Source: Rubrivivax sp. (GTDB taxonomy: Bacteria; Pseudomonadota; Gammaproteobacteria; Burkholderiales; Burkholderiaceae_C). From it: a stretch of 64,000 nt of DNA. Of this stretch, positions 35,926-46,314 are shown piece by piece. The notes beneath the pieces were generated by a model that was not told the origin of the DNA, searched no databases, and saw nothing but the letters and a program-made list of their open reading frames with translations. The DNA is taken from the NCBI GenBank assembly GCA_016719535.1, contig JADJYX010000022.1:1-64000 (forward strand). Reading direction: 5' to 3'. The number at the start of each line of letters is the position of its first letter. The stretch's first letter is position 1. Both the position numbers and the translations under genes were made by a program.

Positions 35926-36740
35926 CCGCTCCCCCGTTCGGCCTCATCATCGTCGGCGACGAGATCCTCTCCGGCAAACGCCAGGACAAGCACCTGCCCA
36001 GGGTGATCGAGATGCTGTCGGCGCGCGGCCTGGCGCTGGCCTGGGCCCGCTATGTCGGCGACGACCGCCCGCGCATCACCGCCGCCCTGCGCGAGGCCTT
36101 CGCCAGCGGCGACATCGTTTTCAGCTGCGGCGGCATCGGCGCCACGCCCGACGACCACACCCGCCAATGCGCCGCGGCCGCGCTCGATGTGCCGCTGGAA
36201 CTGCACCCGGGTGCCAAGGCCCTGATCCAGGCGCGCATGCAGGACATGGCGCGCGAGCAGGGCCAGCCCTACGAACCCGAGCGGTCCGACAACCTGCACC
36301 GGCTGCAGATGGGCGTCTTCCCGCGCGGCGCCGCGCTGATCCCCAACCCCTACAACAAGATCCCCGGCTTCTCGGTCGGCGACGTGCACTTCATGCCCGG
36401 CTTCCCGGTGATGGCGCACCCGATGATCGAGGGCCTGCTCGACGGCCGCTACGCGCACCTGCATGGCAGCGGTGCGCAGACCGAGATGTCGGTGCTGGTC
36501 TTCGGCGCCATGGAAGCGACGCTGACGCCGCTGATGGAGCGCATCGAGGCCGGCCACCCCGGCATCAAGGTCTTCAGCCTGCCCAGCGTCGACCACCCGG
36601 TGCACGGGCGGCACATCGAACTGGGCGTCAAGGGGCAGGGCGACGCGGTTGCCGCCGCCTATGCAGCGCTGCGTGACGGTCTGGTCCAATTTGGTGCATC
36701 GCTTGGCCCTGAAACGGTGCGACAGCCGGCCATCGAGTGA
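35922..36740 (+). CDS. CinA/MoaB-like molybdopterin-binding domain protein
   Basis: 272 residues, coupled by ATGA. Residues about 8-170 form the competence-damage/MoaB fold: I-I-V-G-D-E-I-L-S-G-K-R-Q-D near 9, and S-C-G-G-I-G-A-T-P-D-D-H-T near 68. The second half lacks the CinA nicotinamide-deamidase domain, so this is a stand-alone domain protein. Its 3' end overlaps the first NtrC-like box of glnA. Confidence 0.87.
   Translation: MTAPPFGLIIVGDEILSGKRQDKHLPRVIEMLSARGLALAWARYVGDDRPRITAALREAFASGDIVFSCGGIGATPDDHTRQCAAAALDVPLELHPGAKALIQARMQDMAREQGQPYEPERSDNLHRLQMGVFPRGAALIPNPYNKIPGFSVGDVHFMPGFPVMAHPMIEGLLDGRYAHLHGSGAQTEMSVLVFGAMEATLTPLMERIEAGHPGIKVFSLPSVDHPVHGRHIELGVKGQGDAVAAAYAALRDGLVQFGASLGPETVRQPAIE
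36682..36698. promoter_or_regulatory. NtrC-like binding site 1 upstream of glnA
   Basis: TGGTCCAATTTGGTGCA matches 13 of 17 positions of the NtrC consensus TGCACCAAAATGGTGCA, with a perfect right half. It lies inside the last codons of the CinA-like gene, about 95 bases before the sigma-54 -24 element, a typical enhancer distance. Confidence 0.6.
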
Positions 36741-36754
36741 CCTGATCTGGTGCA
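36738..36754. promoter_or_regulatory. NtrC-like binding site 2 upstream of glnA
   Basis: TGACCTGATCTGGTGCA keeps the right half TGGTGCA exactly, but the left half is poor (11 of 17). It is centred 56 bases after site 1, so the pair could hold two NtrC dimers. Confidence 0.45.
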
Positions 36755-36792
36755 TCGGCTCGCCCGCGCCTGGCGGCACCCCATGCCGTTGC

Positions 36793-36808
36793 TGGCACGG
36801 ATGCTGCT
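36793..36808 (+). promoter_or_regulatory. Sigma-54 promoter of glnA
   Basis: TGGCACG-GATG-CTGCT has the invariant GG and GC at the correct spacing; only one base differs from TGGCACG-N4-TTGCT. It lies about 110 bases before the glnA ATG with NtrC-like boxes upstream. Confidence 0.8.
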
Positions 36809-36915
36809 AAATTCCGGTGCGCATTTGGAGGGCCCCTTGTCCGTCGGGCCGCTGAAGGCCAATTCCAACCCACCCCGAGACGTTTCGTCCCACAGCCCCC
36901 GCTAGGAGATCCTCA

Positions 36916-38331
36916 ATGGCAAAGACCGTTGCCGACGTGATGAAGATGGTGAAGGACAACGAAGTCAAATTCGTCGACTTCCGCTTCACCGACACCCGCG
37001 GCAAGGAACACCATGTGTCCGTCCCCGTTTCGCATTTCGACGAGGACAAGTTCAGCGCCGGCCACGCCTTCGACGGTTCGTCGATCGCCGGCTGGAAGGG
37101 CATCGAGGCCTCCGACATGCTGCTGATGCCGGACCCCGGCACCGCCAACATCGATCCCTTCTTCGACGAGCCGACGCTGATCCTGACCTGCGACGTGCTC
37201 GAGCCCGGCGACGGCAAGCCCTACGAGCGCGACCCGCGCAGCCTGGCCAAGCGCGCCGAGGCCTACCTGAAGAGCAGCGGCATCGGCGACGCCGCCTTCT
37301 TCGGCCCCGAGCCGGAATTCTTCATCTTCGACCAGGTCCAGTGGAACGTGGACATGTCGGGCTGCTTCGTCAAGATCAGCTCCGACGAGGCGCCCTGGAG
37401 CACCGGCGCCACGATGGAAGGCGGCAACATGGGCCACCGTCCGGGCGTCAAGGGCGGCTATTTTCCGGTGCCGCCGGTCGATACCTTCCAGGACATGCGC
37501 TCGGAGATGTGCCTCATCCTCGAATCGCTGGGCATCCCGGTCGAAGTGCACCACCACGAGGTGGCGGCGCAGGGCCAGAACGAGATCGGCACCCGGTTCA
37601 GCACGCTGGTGCAGCGCGCCGACTGGCTGCAGCTGCAGAAGTACGTCATCCACAACGTGGCGCATTCCTACGGCAAGACGGCGACCTTCATGCCCAAGCC
37701 CGTGGTCGGCGACAACGGCAGCGGCATGCATGTGCACCAGTCGATCTGGAAGGACGGCAAGAACCTGTTTGCCGGCGACGGTTACGGCGGCCTGAGCGAA
37801 TTCGCGCTGCATTACATCGGCGGCATCATCAAGCACGCGCGCGCGCTCAACGCCATCACCAACCCCGGCACCAACAGCTACAAGCGCCTGGTGCCCGGCT
37901 TCGAGGCGCCGGTCAAGCTGGCCTATTCGGCGCGCAACCGCTCGGCGTCGATCCGCATCCCGTATGTGGCCAACCCCAAGGGCCGCCGCATCGAGGCGCG
38001 TTTCCCCGATCCCCTGTGCAACCCCTACCTGGGCTTCACGGCGCTGCTGATGGCCGGCCTGGACGGCGTGGAGAACAAGATCCACCCGGGCGAGGCCGCC
38101 ACCAAGGACCTGTACCACCTGCCGCCGGAAGAGGATGCGAAGATCCCGACCGTGTGCTCGAGCCTCGAGCAGGCGCTGGAGTATCTGGACAAGGGCCGCG
38201 CCTTCCTGACCAAGGGCGGCGTCTTCACCGACAACTACATCGATGCCTACATCGAGCTGAAGATGCAGGAGGTGCAGCGTTTCCGCATGACGACGCACCC
38301 GATCGAGTTCGACATGTACTACAGCCTGTGA
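36916..38331 (+). CDS. glnA: Glutamine synthetase, type I
   Basis: 471 residues, the full length of the bacterial dodecameric enzyme. It joins ammonium to glutamate using ATP. D-G-S-S-I-A-G-W near residue 55, E-P-E-F-F-I-F near 135, the H-H-E-V-A region near 213 and N-R-S-A-S-I-R-I-P near 340 are catalytic landmarks. D-L-Y-H-L-P-P-E-E holds the adenylylation Tyr (about residue 400). AGGAG precedes the ATG. Regulated here by the sigma-54/NtrC promoter, with ntrB-ntrC downstream. Confidence 0.98.
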   Translation: MAKTVADVMKMVKDNEVKFVDFRFTDTRGKEHHVSVPVSHFDEDKFSAGHAFDGSSIAGWKGIEASDMLLMPDPGTANIDPFFDEPTLILTCDVLEPGDGKPYERDPRSLAKRAEAYLKSSGIGDAAFFGPEPEFFIFDQVQWNVDMSGCFVKISSDEAPWSTGATMEGGNMGHRPGVKGGYFPVPPVDTFQDMRSEMCLILESLGIPVEVHHHEVAAQGQNEIGTRFSTLVQRADWLQLQKYVIHNVAHSYGKTATFMPKPVVGDNGSGMHVHQSIWKDGKNLFAGDGYGGLSEFALHYIGGIIKHARALNAITNPGTNSYKRLVPGFEAPVKLAYSARNRSASIRIPYVANPKGRRIEARFPDPLCNPYLGFTALLMAGLDGVENKIHPGEAATKDLYHLPPEEDAKIPTVCSSLEQALEYLDKGRAFLTKGGVFTDNYIDAYIELKMQEVQRFRMTTHPIEFDMYYSL

Positions 38332-38338
38332 CGGCGGG

Positions 38339-38392
38339 CCGGCCCGCGGGCCGGTGCATGCACGGCGAAGGGGCGGCCAGGGGCTGCCCCTT
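38339..38392 (+). terminator. Possible terminator region after glnA
   Basis: A 16-base perfect palindrome CCGGCCCGCGGGCCGG (38339-38354) is followed by a hairpin with arms AAGGGGC (38368-38374) and GCCCCTT (38386-38392). No long U-tract follows, so termination may be partial, letting ntrBC be read through from glnA. Confidence 0.4.
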
Positions 38393-38506
38393 CTGCATTC
38401 GGGGCCACGCCCCCACGTGGGTCACAATGAAACCGTGGGCGGCCGTCGCGCCCATTGCCGGTGCACGTGCCGATGCAGGTGCCGGCGCTCGCCGTGAGGG
38501 ATACCG

Positions 38507-39055
38507 ATGAGCTTGCGTTCCATGGCCCGACTGACCGCGATGCTGCCGCTGCTGGCCGGCGCTGCACCACCGGTGCTGGCGCAGCCGGCCGCGGCCGCGT
38601 CGCAGGTCTATCGCTGCCCGGGGCCGCCGGTTCTCTATACCGATGCCATCTCGCCCAAGGAGGCGATCGAGAAGGGCTGCCGCACGATCGAGGGTACGCC
38701 CATCACCATCATCCAGGCGCCGCGCCCGCGCCAGGCCGCTGCGCCGGCCAACAGCGGCAACGCCAGCGGCGGCGCCGCGCCGCGGCCGGCCGCTGACAGT
38801 CGCGTCGACCCCAATGCCCAGCGCCAGCGCGACGGCGAGGCGCGCCGCATCCTGCTCGACGAGCTGAAGAAGGAAGAGGACAAGCTTGCGGCGCTGCAGA
38901 AGGACTACAACAACGGCGAGCCCGAGCGCCGCGGCGACGAGCGCAACTACCAGCGCTACCTCGACCGCGTGGCCGAGATGAAGGCCGCCATCACGCGCAA
39001 GGAGGCCGACATCTCGGCCCTCAAGCGCGAGATCGCCAAGCTGCCGGCACCGTGA
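38507..39055 (+). CDS. Exported DUF4124-type protein with coiled-coil tail
   Basis: 182 residues. A signal peptide ends near V-L-A-Q (residue 26), then a DUF4124-like segment with V-Y-R-C-P-G-P-P-V-L-Y-T-D follows. The middle is Ala/Pro-rich, and residues 110-178 are strongly charged helix, likely coiled coil. The role of DUF4124 proteins is unknown; one often lies between glnA and ntrB in Burkholderiales. Overlaps ntrB. Confidence 0.8.
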   Translation: MSLRSMARLTAMLPLLAGAAPPVLAQPAAAASQVYRCPGPPVLYTDAISPKEAIEKGCRTIEGTPITIIQAPRPRQAAAPANSGNASGGAAPRPAADSRVDPNAQRQRDGEARRILLDELKKEEDKLAALQKDYNNGEPERRGDERNYQRYLDRVAEMKAAITRKEADISALKREIAKLPAP

Positions 39056-40152
39056 GCCCCGCGGACCGCGACGGCTTCGAGGCCTTCGACCACCTGGCCA
39101 CGATGGTGGCCGTGGTCAGCCCCGAGGGCCGCTGCCTGCGCGTGAATGCCACCCTCGAGGACATGATGGGCGTGTCGCGCCGCACGCTGATGCGCGGCAG
39201 CGTGCTCGACTGGCTGGCCGACCCCACGCCGTTGCGCGAGGCGCTGCGCCTGGTGGCCGACAACGAGGTCGCCAGCGGGCGTTTCGACGCCGTGATGCGG
39301 CGCCTGCCCCTGGGCAGCCTGGGCGGCCCAGGGGCCATGACCGGCCACGAGTGGCCGGTGCACGTGATCGTCAGCCAGATGGACCACCAGGGCGAGCGCG
39401 TGCTGGTCGAGCTGATCGAAATCGAGCAGCAGACGCGCCACGACCGCGAGGAACGCACGCAGGTGCAGTCGCAGGCCAACAAGGAACTGGTGCGCAACCT
39501 GGCGCACGAGATCAAGAACCCGCTGGGCGGCATCCGCGGCGCGGCCCAGCTGCTGCAGATGGAGCTGAGCTCGCGCGAGCTGACCGAATATACCCAGGTC
39601 ATCATCCACGAGGCCGATCGCCTGCAGGCGCTGGTGGACCGACTGCTGGCGCCACACCGCCGCCCGCATGTGGTGAGCGACGTCAACATCCACGAGATCT
39701 GCGAGCGCGTGCGTTCGCTGATCCTGGCCGAATACCCGCGCGGCCTGGTGGTCGAGCGCGACTACGACGCCTCGCTGCCCGAATTCCGTGGCGACCGCGA
39801 GCAGCTGATCCAGGCGGTGCTCAACATCGCGCAGAACGCCACGCAGGCCCTCGGCGACCAGATCGAGCGCGGCGACGCCCGCATCGTGCTGCGCACGCGG
39901 GTGGCGCGCCAGGTCACCATCGGCAGGCAGCGCTGGCGGCTGGCACTGGAATTGCATATCCAGGACAACGGGCCGGGCGTGCCCGAGGCCATCCGCGATC
40001 GCATCTTCCACCCGCTGATATCGGGGCGCGAGGGCGGATCGGGCCTCGGGCTCACGCTGGCGCAGACCTTCGTGCAGCAACACCAGGGCACGATCGAATG
40101 CGACAGCGTTCCGGGCCGGACGGTGTTCAAGCTGCTCATCCCTTTGCCGTGA
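39052..40152 (+). CDS. ntrB: Nitrogen sensor histidine kinase NtrB
   Basis: 366 residues from a GTG overlapping the preceding stop (GTGA). An N-terminal PAS-like domain (to about residue 120) is followed by the phospho-acceptor box A-H-E-I-K-N-P-L-G-G with His152, the N-box N-I-A-Q-N-A-T and G-box D-N-G-P-G-V / G-S-G-L-G-L-T-L. No membrane segment, as expected for cytoplasmic NtrB, which responds to PII and controls NtrC phosphorylation. Partner gene ntrC follows after 51 bases. Confidence 0.94.
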   Translation: MSPADRDGFEAFDHLATMVAVVSPEGRCLRVNATLEDMMGVSRRTLMRGSVLDWLADPTPLREALRLVADNEVASGRFDAVMRRLPLGSLGGPGAMTGHEWPVHVIVSQMDHQGERVLVELIEIEQQTRHDREERTQVQSQANKELVRNLAHEIKNPLGGIRGAAQLLQMELSSRELTEYTQVIIHEADRLQALVDRLLAPHRRPHVVSDVNIHEICERVRSLILAEYPRGLVVERDYDASLPEFRGDREQLIQAVLNIAQNATQALGDQIERGDARIVLRTRVARQVTIGRQRWRLALELHIQDNGPGVPEAIRDRIFHPLISGREGGSGLGLTLAQTFVQQHQGTIECDSVPGRTVFKLLIPLP

Positions 40153-40203
40153 ATCGCTGTCTTGAACGCTTGACCCCAGACCCCGAGCGAGTGCCGCAGC
40201 TGC

Positions 40204-41724
<1,521 letters not shown>

Positions 41725-41818
41725 GTCATCCGCCCGCGGCGCATTCCGGAATCACACTCAAGTCGGGTGCGCCGGCGGCCGATATGCGCCGCATGGACCT
41801 CGATTCGTCCGCGGCGGC

Positions 41819-43054
41819 ATGTTCCACGTCGACCCCCTCAGCGCCTACCTGAACTGCGGGGTGGCGGCTCTGGTGGGCGCCGCGATCATGCGCGCCGCCG
41901 AGACCGACGACCTGCGGCTGCGCCGTGCGCTGCGCATCTGCGGCTGGGCACTGGTGACCCTCGGCGTGGGCCTGCTGCCGGCCGGGCTGGGTGCCGGCGC
42001 CGCCCATCCGGTGGCGCAGTTGTCGCTGGCCATCGGCAGCCTGGCGGGCGTGGTGCTGATGGCCCATGGCCTGGGCCAGGTGCAGGGGCGCGACATGCCC
42101 ACGCGCTGGGTGTGGGCCTTGCTGGCCGGCCTGGGGCTGGTCCACGTGGCCGCGCTGGTGACGGGCCCGCTGATCTTCGGGCAGGTCTATGCGCTCGGCC
42201 TGGCCGCTACCGCCACGCTGATGGCCTGGCAGGGCCGCGGCTTCGTCGTCAGCCCGCGCAACCTGATCGAGCGCGGGCTCGGTCTGTCGCTGCTGCTGGT
42301 GGCCGCTTCGAGCTGGCTGCGGCTGGCCTTCACGCTCGCGTACATCGGGCCCGCGCGTGTCGACCTGCTGTACGTGCCGGTGCCGGTGTCGTCGCTGCTC
42401 GCGGCCCTGTACGGTGTGATGCCGATCACCATGGCCACGTTGCTGCTGACCCTGGTCAACGCGCGGCTGCACCAGCAACTCCACAGCCGCGCCACCACCG
42501 ACGAGCTTACGGGCGCGCTGACCCGTCGCGCCCTGCGCGAGCTCGCTCCGGCGATGCTCGAACGCACGCCATCGCGGCAGGCCGAGGTGGCGGTGCTGAT
42601 GATCGACCTCGACCACTTCAAGGGCATCAACGACAGCTGCGGGCATGCCGTCGGCGACCGGGTGCTGAAGATGGCGGCGTCGACGCTGCAGGTCAACCTG
42701 CGGCCCGATGCGCTGCTGGCGCGCTATGGCGGCGAGGAGTTCGTGGCGGTGTTGCCGATCGACGACCTGCCTGCCGCGCGGCGCGTGTCCGAGCGGCTGC
42801 GCGCAGCGGTGGAAGGCGTCGACTGGAAGCGGGCGGCCGGTCTGGACCGCGCCGTGACCGTCAGCGTCGGCGTCGCGCTGGCGGGCGCCGGCGAGACCCT
42901 GGACGCTGTGCTGCAGCGTGCCGACGAAGCGCTCTACCGCGCCAAGCGCGAGGGCCGCAACCAGGTGCAGGTCAGCCTGATGGCGGCCTGGCAGTCGACT
43001 GCTGCCGCGCCCGATCAGGCCGTGACGCCCAGCGTCACGATGACCGGTGCATGA
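41819..43054 (+). CDS. Membrane-bound GGDEF diguanylate cyclase
   Basis: 411 residues from the ATG at 41819. About six to seven hydrophobic helices cover residues 10-225, then a GGDEF domain follows with D-E-L-T-G-A-L-T-R-R, D-L-D-H-F-K-G-I-N-D-S-C-G-H and an intact G-G-E-E-F. The last 40 bases run into the convergent xthA gene. The membrane part resembles that of the enzyme at 30.1-31.3 kb in layout but not closely in sequence. Confidence 0.89.
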   Translation: MFHVDPLSAYLNCGVAALVGAAIMRAAETDDLRLRRALRICGWALVTLGVGLLPAGLGAGAAHPVAQLSLAIGSLAGVVLMAHGLGQVQGRDMPTRWVWALLAGLGLVHVAALVTGPLIFGQVYALGLAATATLMAWQGRGFVVSPRNLIERGLGLSLLLVAASSWLRLAFTLAYIGPARVDLLYVPVPVSSLLAALYGVMPITMATLLLTLVNARLHQQLHSRATTDELTGALTRRALRELAPAMLERTPSRQAEVAVLMIDLDHFKGINDSCGHAVGDRVLKMAASTLQVNLRPDALLARYGGEEFVAVLPIDDLPAARRVSERLRAAVEGVDWKRAAGLDRAVTVSVGVALAGAGETLDAVLQRADEALYRAKREGRNQVQVSLMAAWQSTAAAPDQAVTPSVTMTGA

Positions 43055-43788
43055 TCGCTCGGCCGCTCGTTGCGGCGCGGCGCCTTGTCGATGCTGCAGG
43101 CCGCCACCTGCGCACGCAACGCCTCGCTGACCAGCACATGGTCGATGCGCAGGCCCTGGTTCTTGCGAAAGGCCAGGTTGCGGTAGTCCCACCAGCTCCA
43201 GCTTCTGGGCGGCTGCTCGAAGAGGCGAAACGCATCGTGCAGGCCGAGGCCGAGCAGGGCCTGGAACTGCGCGCGTTCCTCGGGCGTGCAGTGGATCTGC
43301 CCGGCCCAGGCCACGGGGTCATGGACATCGCGGTCCTCGGGTGCGACGTTGAAGTCACCCATCAGCACCAGGCGCGGGTGCGCCGCCAGTTCGGCGCGCA
43401 CCCACTCGCGCAGCGCGTCCTGCCAGCGCATCTTGTAGGCAAACTTTTCGCTGCCCGGCTCCTGCCCGTTGGGGAAATAGGCACCGATCGCGCGCACGCC
43501 GGCCACGCTGCCGGCGATCACGCGCGCCTGCTCGTCGTCGAAGCCGGGGATGTTGCGCACCACCTCGGCCGCCGGCTCGCGGCTGAGCAGGGCGACACCG
43601 TTGTAGGTCTTCTGCCCGAAGCACTGCGCCTGCCAGCCGGCGGCCGCAAACGCGTCGTGCGGAAACTTGTCGTCGGTGAGCTTGGTCTCCTGCAGCACCA
43701 GCACGTCGGGGCCGTGGGCGGCCAGCCAGTCCAGCACCTGCGGCAGCCGCACGGCGAGCGAGTTGACGTTCCAGGTGGCGAGTTTCAC
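43015..43788 (-). CDS. xthA: Exodeoxyribonuclease III
   Basis: 257 residues from a GTG at 43788 (reads M-K-L-A-T-W-N-V-N-S). AP-endonuclease family motifs L-Q-E-T-K near residue 40, Y-F-P-N-G near 108, G-D-F-N-V-A-P near 150 and S-D-H-A-P-V near 247 are intact. It repairs abasic sites. Divergent from the arsenic operon. Confidence 0.94.
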   Translation of the reverse strand: MKLATWNVNSLAVRLPQVLDWLAAHGPDVLVLQETKLTDDKFPHDAFAAAGWQAQCFGQKTYNGVALLSREPAAEVVRNIPGFDDEQARVIAGSVAGVRAIGAYFPNGQEPGSEKFAYKMRWQDALREWVRAELAAHPRLVLMGDFNVAPEDRDVHDPVAWAGQIHCTPEERAQFQALLGLGLHDAFRLFEQPPRSWSWWDYRNLAFRKNQGLRIDHVLVSEALRAQVAACSIDKAPRRNERPSDHAPVIVTLGVTA

Positions 43789-43875
43789 GGTGATTGCGCG
43801 GCGACAGGGACGATCGCCTTGCATGCTACAGGCAGCGCCACCGCGCCGCGGCCGGGGCTTGACGTTCATCGATAA

Positions 43876-43899
43876 TTCCATAAACTTCGAAGCATGGAA
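43876..43899. promoter_or_regulatory. Nested dyad over the arsR start, candidate ArsR operator
   Basis: TTCCAT (43876-43881) and ATGGAA (43894-43899) flank a perfect CTTCGAAG palindrome (43885-43892). TTGACG (43859-43864) and TAAACT (43881-43886), 16 bases apart, could be the promoter; initiation would then fall at or next to the ATG at 43894. The dyad would cover the -10 and the start codon. No Shine-Dalgarno precedes the ATG. Confidence 0.5.
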
Positions 43900-44220
43900 G
43901 AGAAAACCGCCGTCCTTGCCCTCGCCGCGCTGGCGCAGGAGGCGCGCCTGCGCGTCTTCCGTGCCCTCGTCGGCGCCGCCCCCGACGGCATGACGCCGGG
44001 GGCCTTGTCGGCGCTGCTCGACGTGCCGGCGTCGACGCTGTCGTTCCACCTGAAGGAGCTGGTGCATGCCGGCCTGGTGAGCGTCGAGCGCGAGGGCCGC
44101 CACCTCTTCTACCGCCCGTCGGTCGAGCACATGAATGCCTTGCTCGGCTACCTCACCGACCACTGCTGCCAGGGCCGGTCCTGCGGGACCACCCGGTCGC
44201 GGCGGCGCACCACCTGCTGA
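43894..44220 (+). CDS. arsR: ArsR-family arsenic-responsive repressor
   Basis: 108 residues with a winged helix: L-A-Q-E-A-R-L-R-V-F-R-A-L near residue 12, then P-A-S-T-L-S-F-H-L-K-E-L near 45 and F-Y-R-P near 72. The metalloid site is C-terminal, C-C-Q-G-R-S-C (Cys91, 92, 97), resembling the Acidithiobacillus type rather than the E. coli helix-3 type. It should repress the operon until arsenite or an organoarsenical binds. Confidence 0.93.
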   Translation: MEEKTAVLALAALAQEARLRVFRALVGAAPDGMTPGALSALLDVPASTLSFHLKELVHAGLVSVEREGRHLFYRPSVEHMNALLGYLTDHCCQGRSCGTTRSRRRTTC

Positions 44221-44235
44221 ACCCGAAAGACCGTC

Positions 44236-44745
44236 ATGAAGCGCTTCCACGTTCACCTGCATGTCGATGACCTGGCCCGCAGCATCGGCTTCTATTCGAA
44301 GCTGTTCGCGGCCCAACCCACGCGCGTCGAGGCCGACTACGCCAAGTGGATGCTCGACGACCCGCGCCTGAATTTCGCCATCTCCACGCGCGGTGCCCAG
44401 GCCGGCATCGACCACCTCGGCGTGCAGGTCGACGATGCCGCCGAACTGGCCGAGCTGAAGGTCCGGGCCGAGGCCGCCGACCTCGCCCTGCTCGACGAGG
44501 GGCAGACGACCTGCTGCTATGCGCGCAGCGACAAGCACTGGCTCACCGACCCGCAGGGTATCGCCTGGGAGCAGTTTCACACGCTGTCCGACATCCCGGT
44601 CTTCCGCGAGGCGGCGCCGGCGGCCGCGGCGGCTTGCTGTGCACCCGGGCAGACCGCCCCGATCGCCGAGGCCGCCGCCTGCTGCACGCCCACGCCGCGC
44701 GGCAGGCCGGTGGCGGCGGCCGTCGAGTCCTCGTCCTGCTGCTGA
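44236..44745 (+). CDS. arsI: ArsI/CadI-type vicinal-oxygen-chelate protein (probable C-As lyase)
   Basis: 169 residues. A VOC fold covers the first 125, with H-V-H-L-H-V-D-D-L at the start, D-H-L-G near residue 59 and W-E-Q-F-H near 111 supplying likely Fe ligands. T-T-C-C-Y (Cys93-Cys94) matches the arsenic-binding Cys pair of ArsI, which cleaves the carbon-arsenic bond of trivalent organoarsenicals. The tail adds three more C-C pairs, at about residues 136-137, 151-152 and at the very end, which may also bind metalloid. The related CadI name is an alternative. Confidence 0.85.
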   Translation: MKRFHVHLHVDDLARSIGFYSKLFAAQPTRVEADYAKWMLDDPRLNFAISTRGAQAGIDHLGVQVDDAAELAELKVRAEAADLALLDEGQTTCCYARSDKHWLTDPQGIAWEQFHTLSDIPVFREAAPAAAAACCAPGQTAPIAEAAACCTPTPRGRPVAAAVESSSCC

Positions 44746-44754
44746 ACCGGCACG

Positions 44755-45249
44755 ATGGCGGATGCCGTGCACAACGTCCTCTTCCTCTGCACCCACAACT
44801 CGGCACGTTCGATCCTCGCCGAGGGGCTGCTCAACGGCCTGGGTGCGGGCCGCTTCCGGGCCTTCTCGGCCGGCAGTCACCCGTCCGGCACCGTGCGGCC
44901 GCTGGCGGTGCAGACGCTGCAGGCCATGGGCATGCCCACCGCGGGCCTGCACAGCAAGGACTGGTCGGTCTTCGAACGGCCCGACGCGCCGCGGCTGGAC
45001 TTCGTCATCACCGTGTGCGACCAGGCTGCGGGCGAGGTCTGCCCGCTGTGGCCGGGTCAGCCGCTGACGGCGCACTGGGGCGTGGCCGACCCGTCGGCGG
45101 TGCAAGGCAGCGAAGAGCAGCAGGCGCGCGCCTACCGCGACACGGCGCTGGTCCTCAAGCGCCGTATCGAACTGATGCTGGCGCTGCCGATGCCCACGCT
45201 GGACCGCCTGGCGATCCAGCATGAGGTGCGACAGATCGGAAAGGCCTGA
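44755..45249 (+). CDS. arsC: Thioredoxin-coupled arsenate reductase (low-MW phosphatase family)
   Basis: 164 residues. The P-loop C-T-H-N-S-A-R-S (Cys12) is followed by V-C-D-Q (Cys88) and E-V-C-P (Cys96). These are the three Cys of the thioredoxin-linked reaction that turns arsenate into arsenite. The C-terminal 30 residues extend beyond the catalytic fold. Ten bases after arsI and six before acr3. Confidence 0.92.
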   Translation: MADAVHNVLFLCTHNSARSILAEGLLNGLGAGRFRAFSAGSHPSGTVRPLAVQTLQAMGMPTAGLHSKDWSVFERPDAPRLDFVITVCDQAAGEVCPLWPGQPLTAHWGVADPSAVQGSEEQQARAYRDTALVLKRRIELMLALPMPTLDRLAIQHEVRQIGKA

Positions 45250-45254
45250 CCGTC

Positions 45255-46280
<1,026 letters not shown>

Positions 46281-46314
46281 GGCATTGCCGCGCGATGGCC
46301 CGGAGCTGCCGCCC

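Noticed and set aside
43859..43876. TTGACG with GATAAT as an arsR promoter
   Set aside because: The two hexamers are only six bases apart, so they cannot form one sigma-70 promoter; TAAACT is better spaced.
43789..45222. Long minus-strand extension of the xthA frame across the arsenic genes
   Set aside because: Only the part from the GTG at 43788 resembles exodeoxyribonuclease III; the rest is a shadow of arsR, arsI and arsC.
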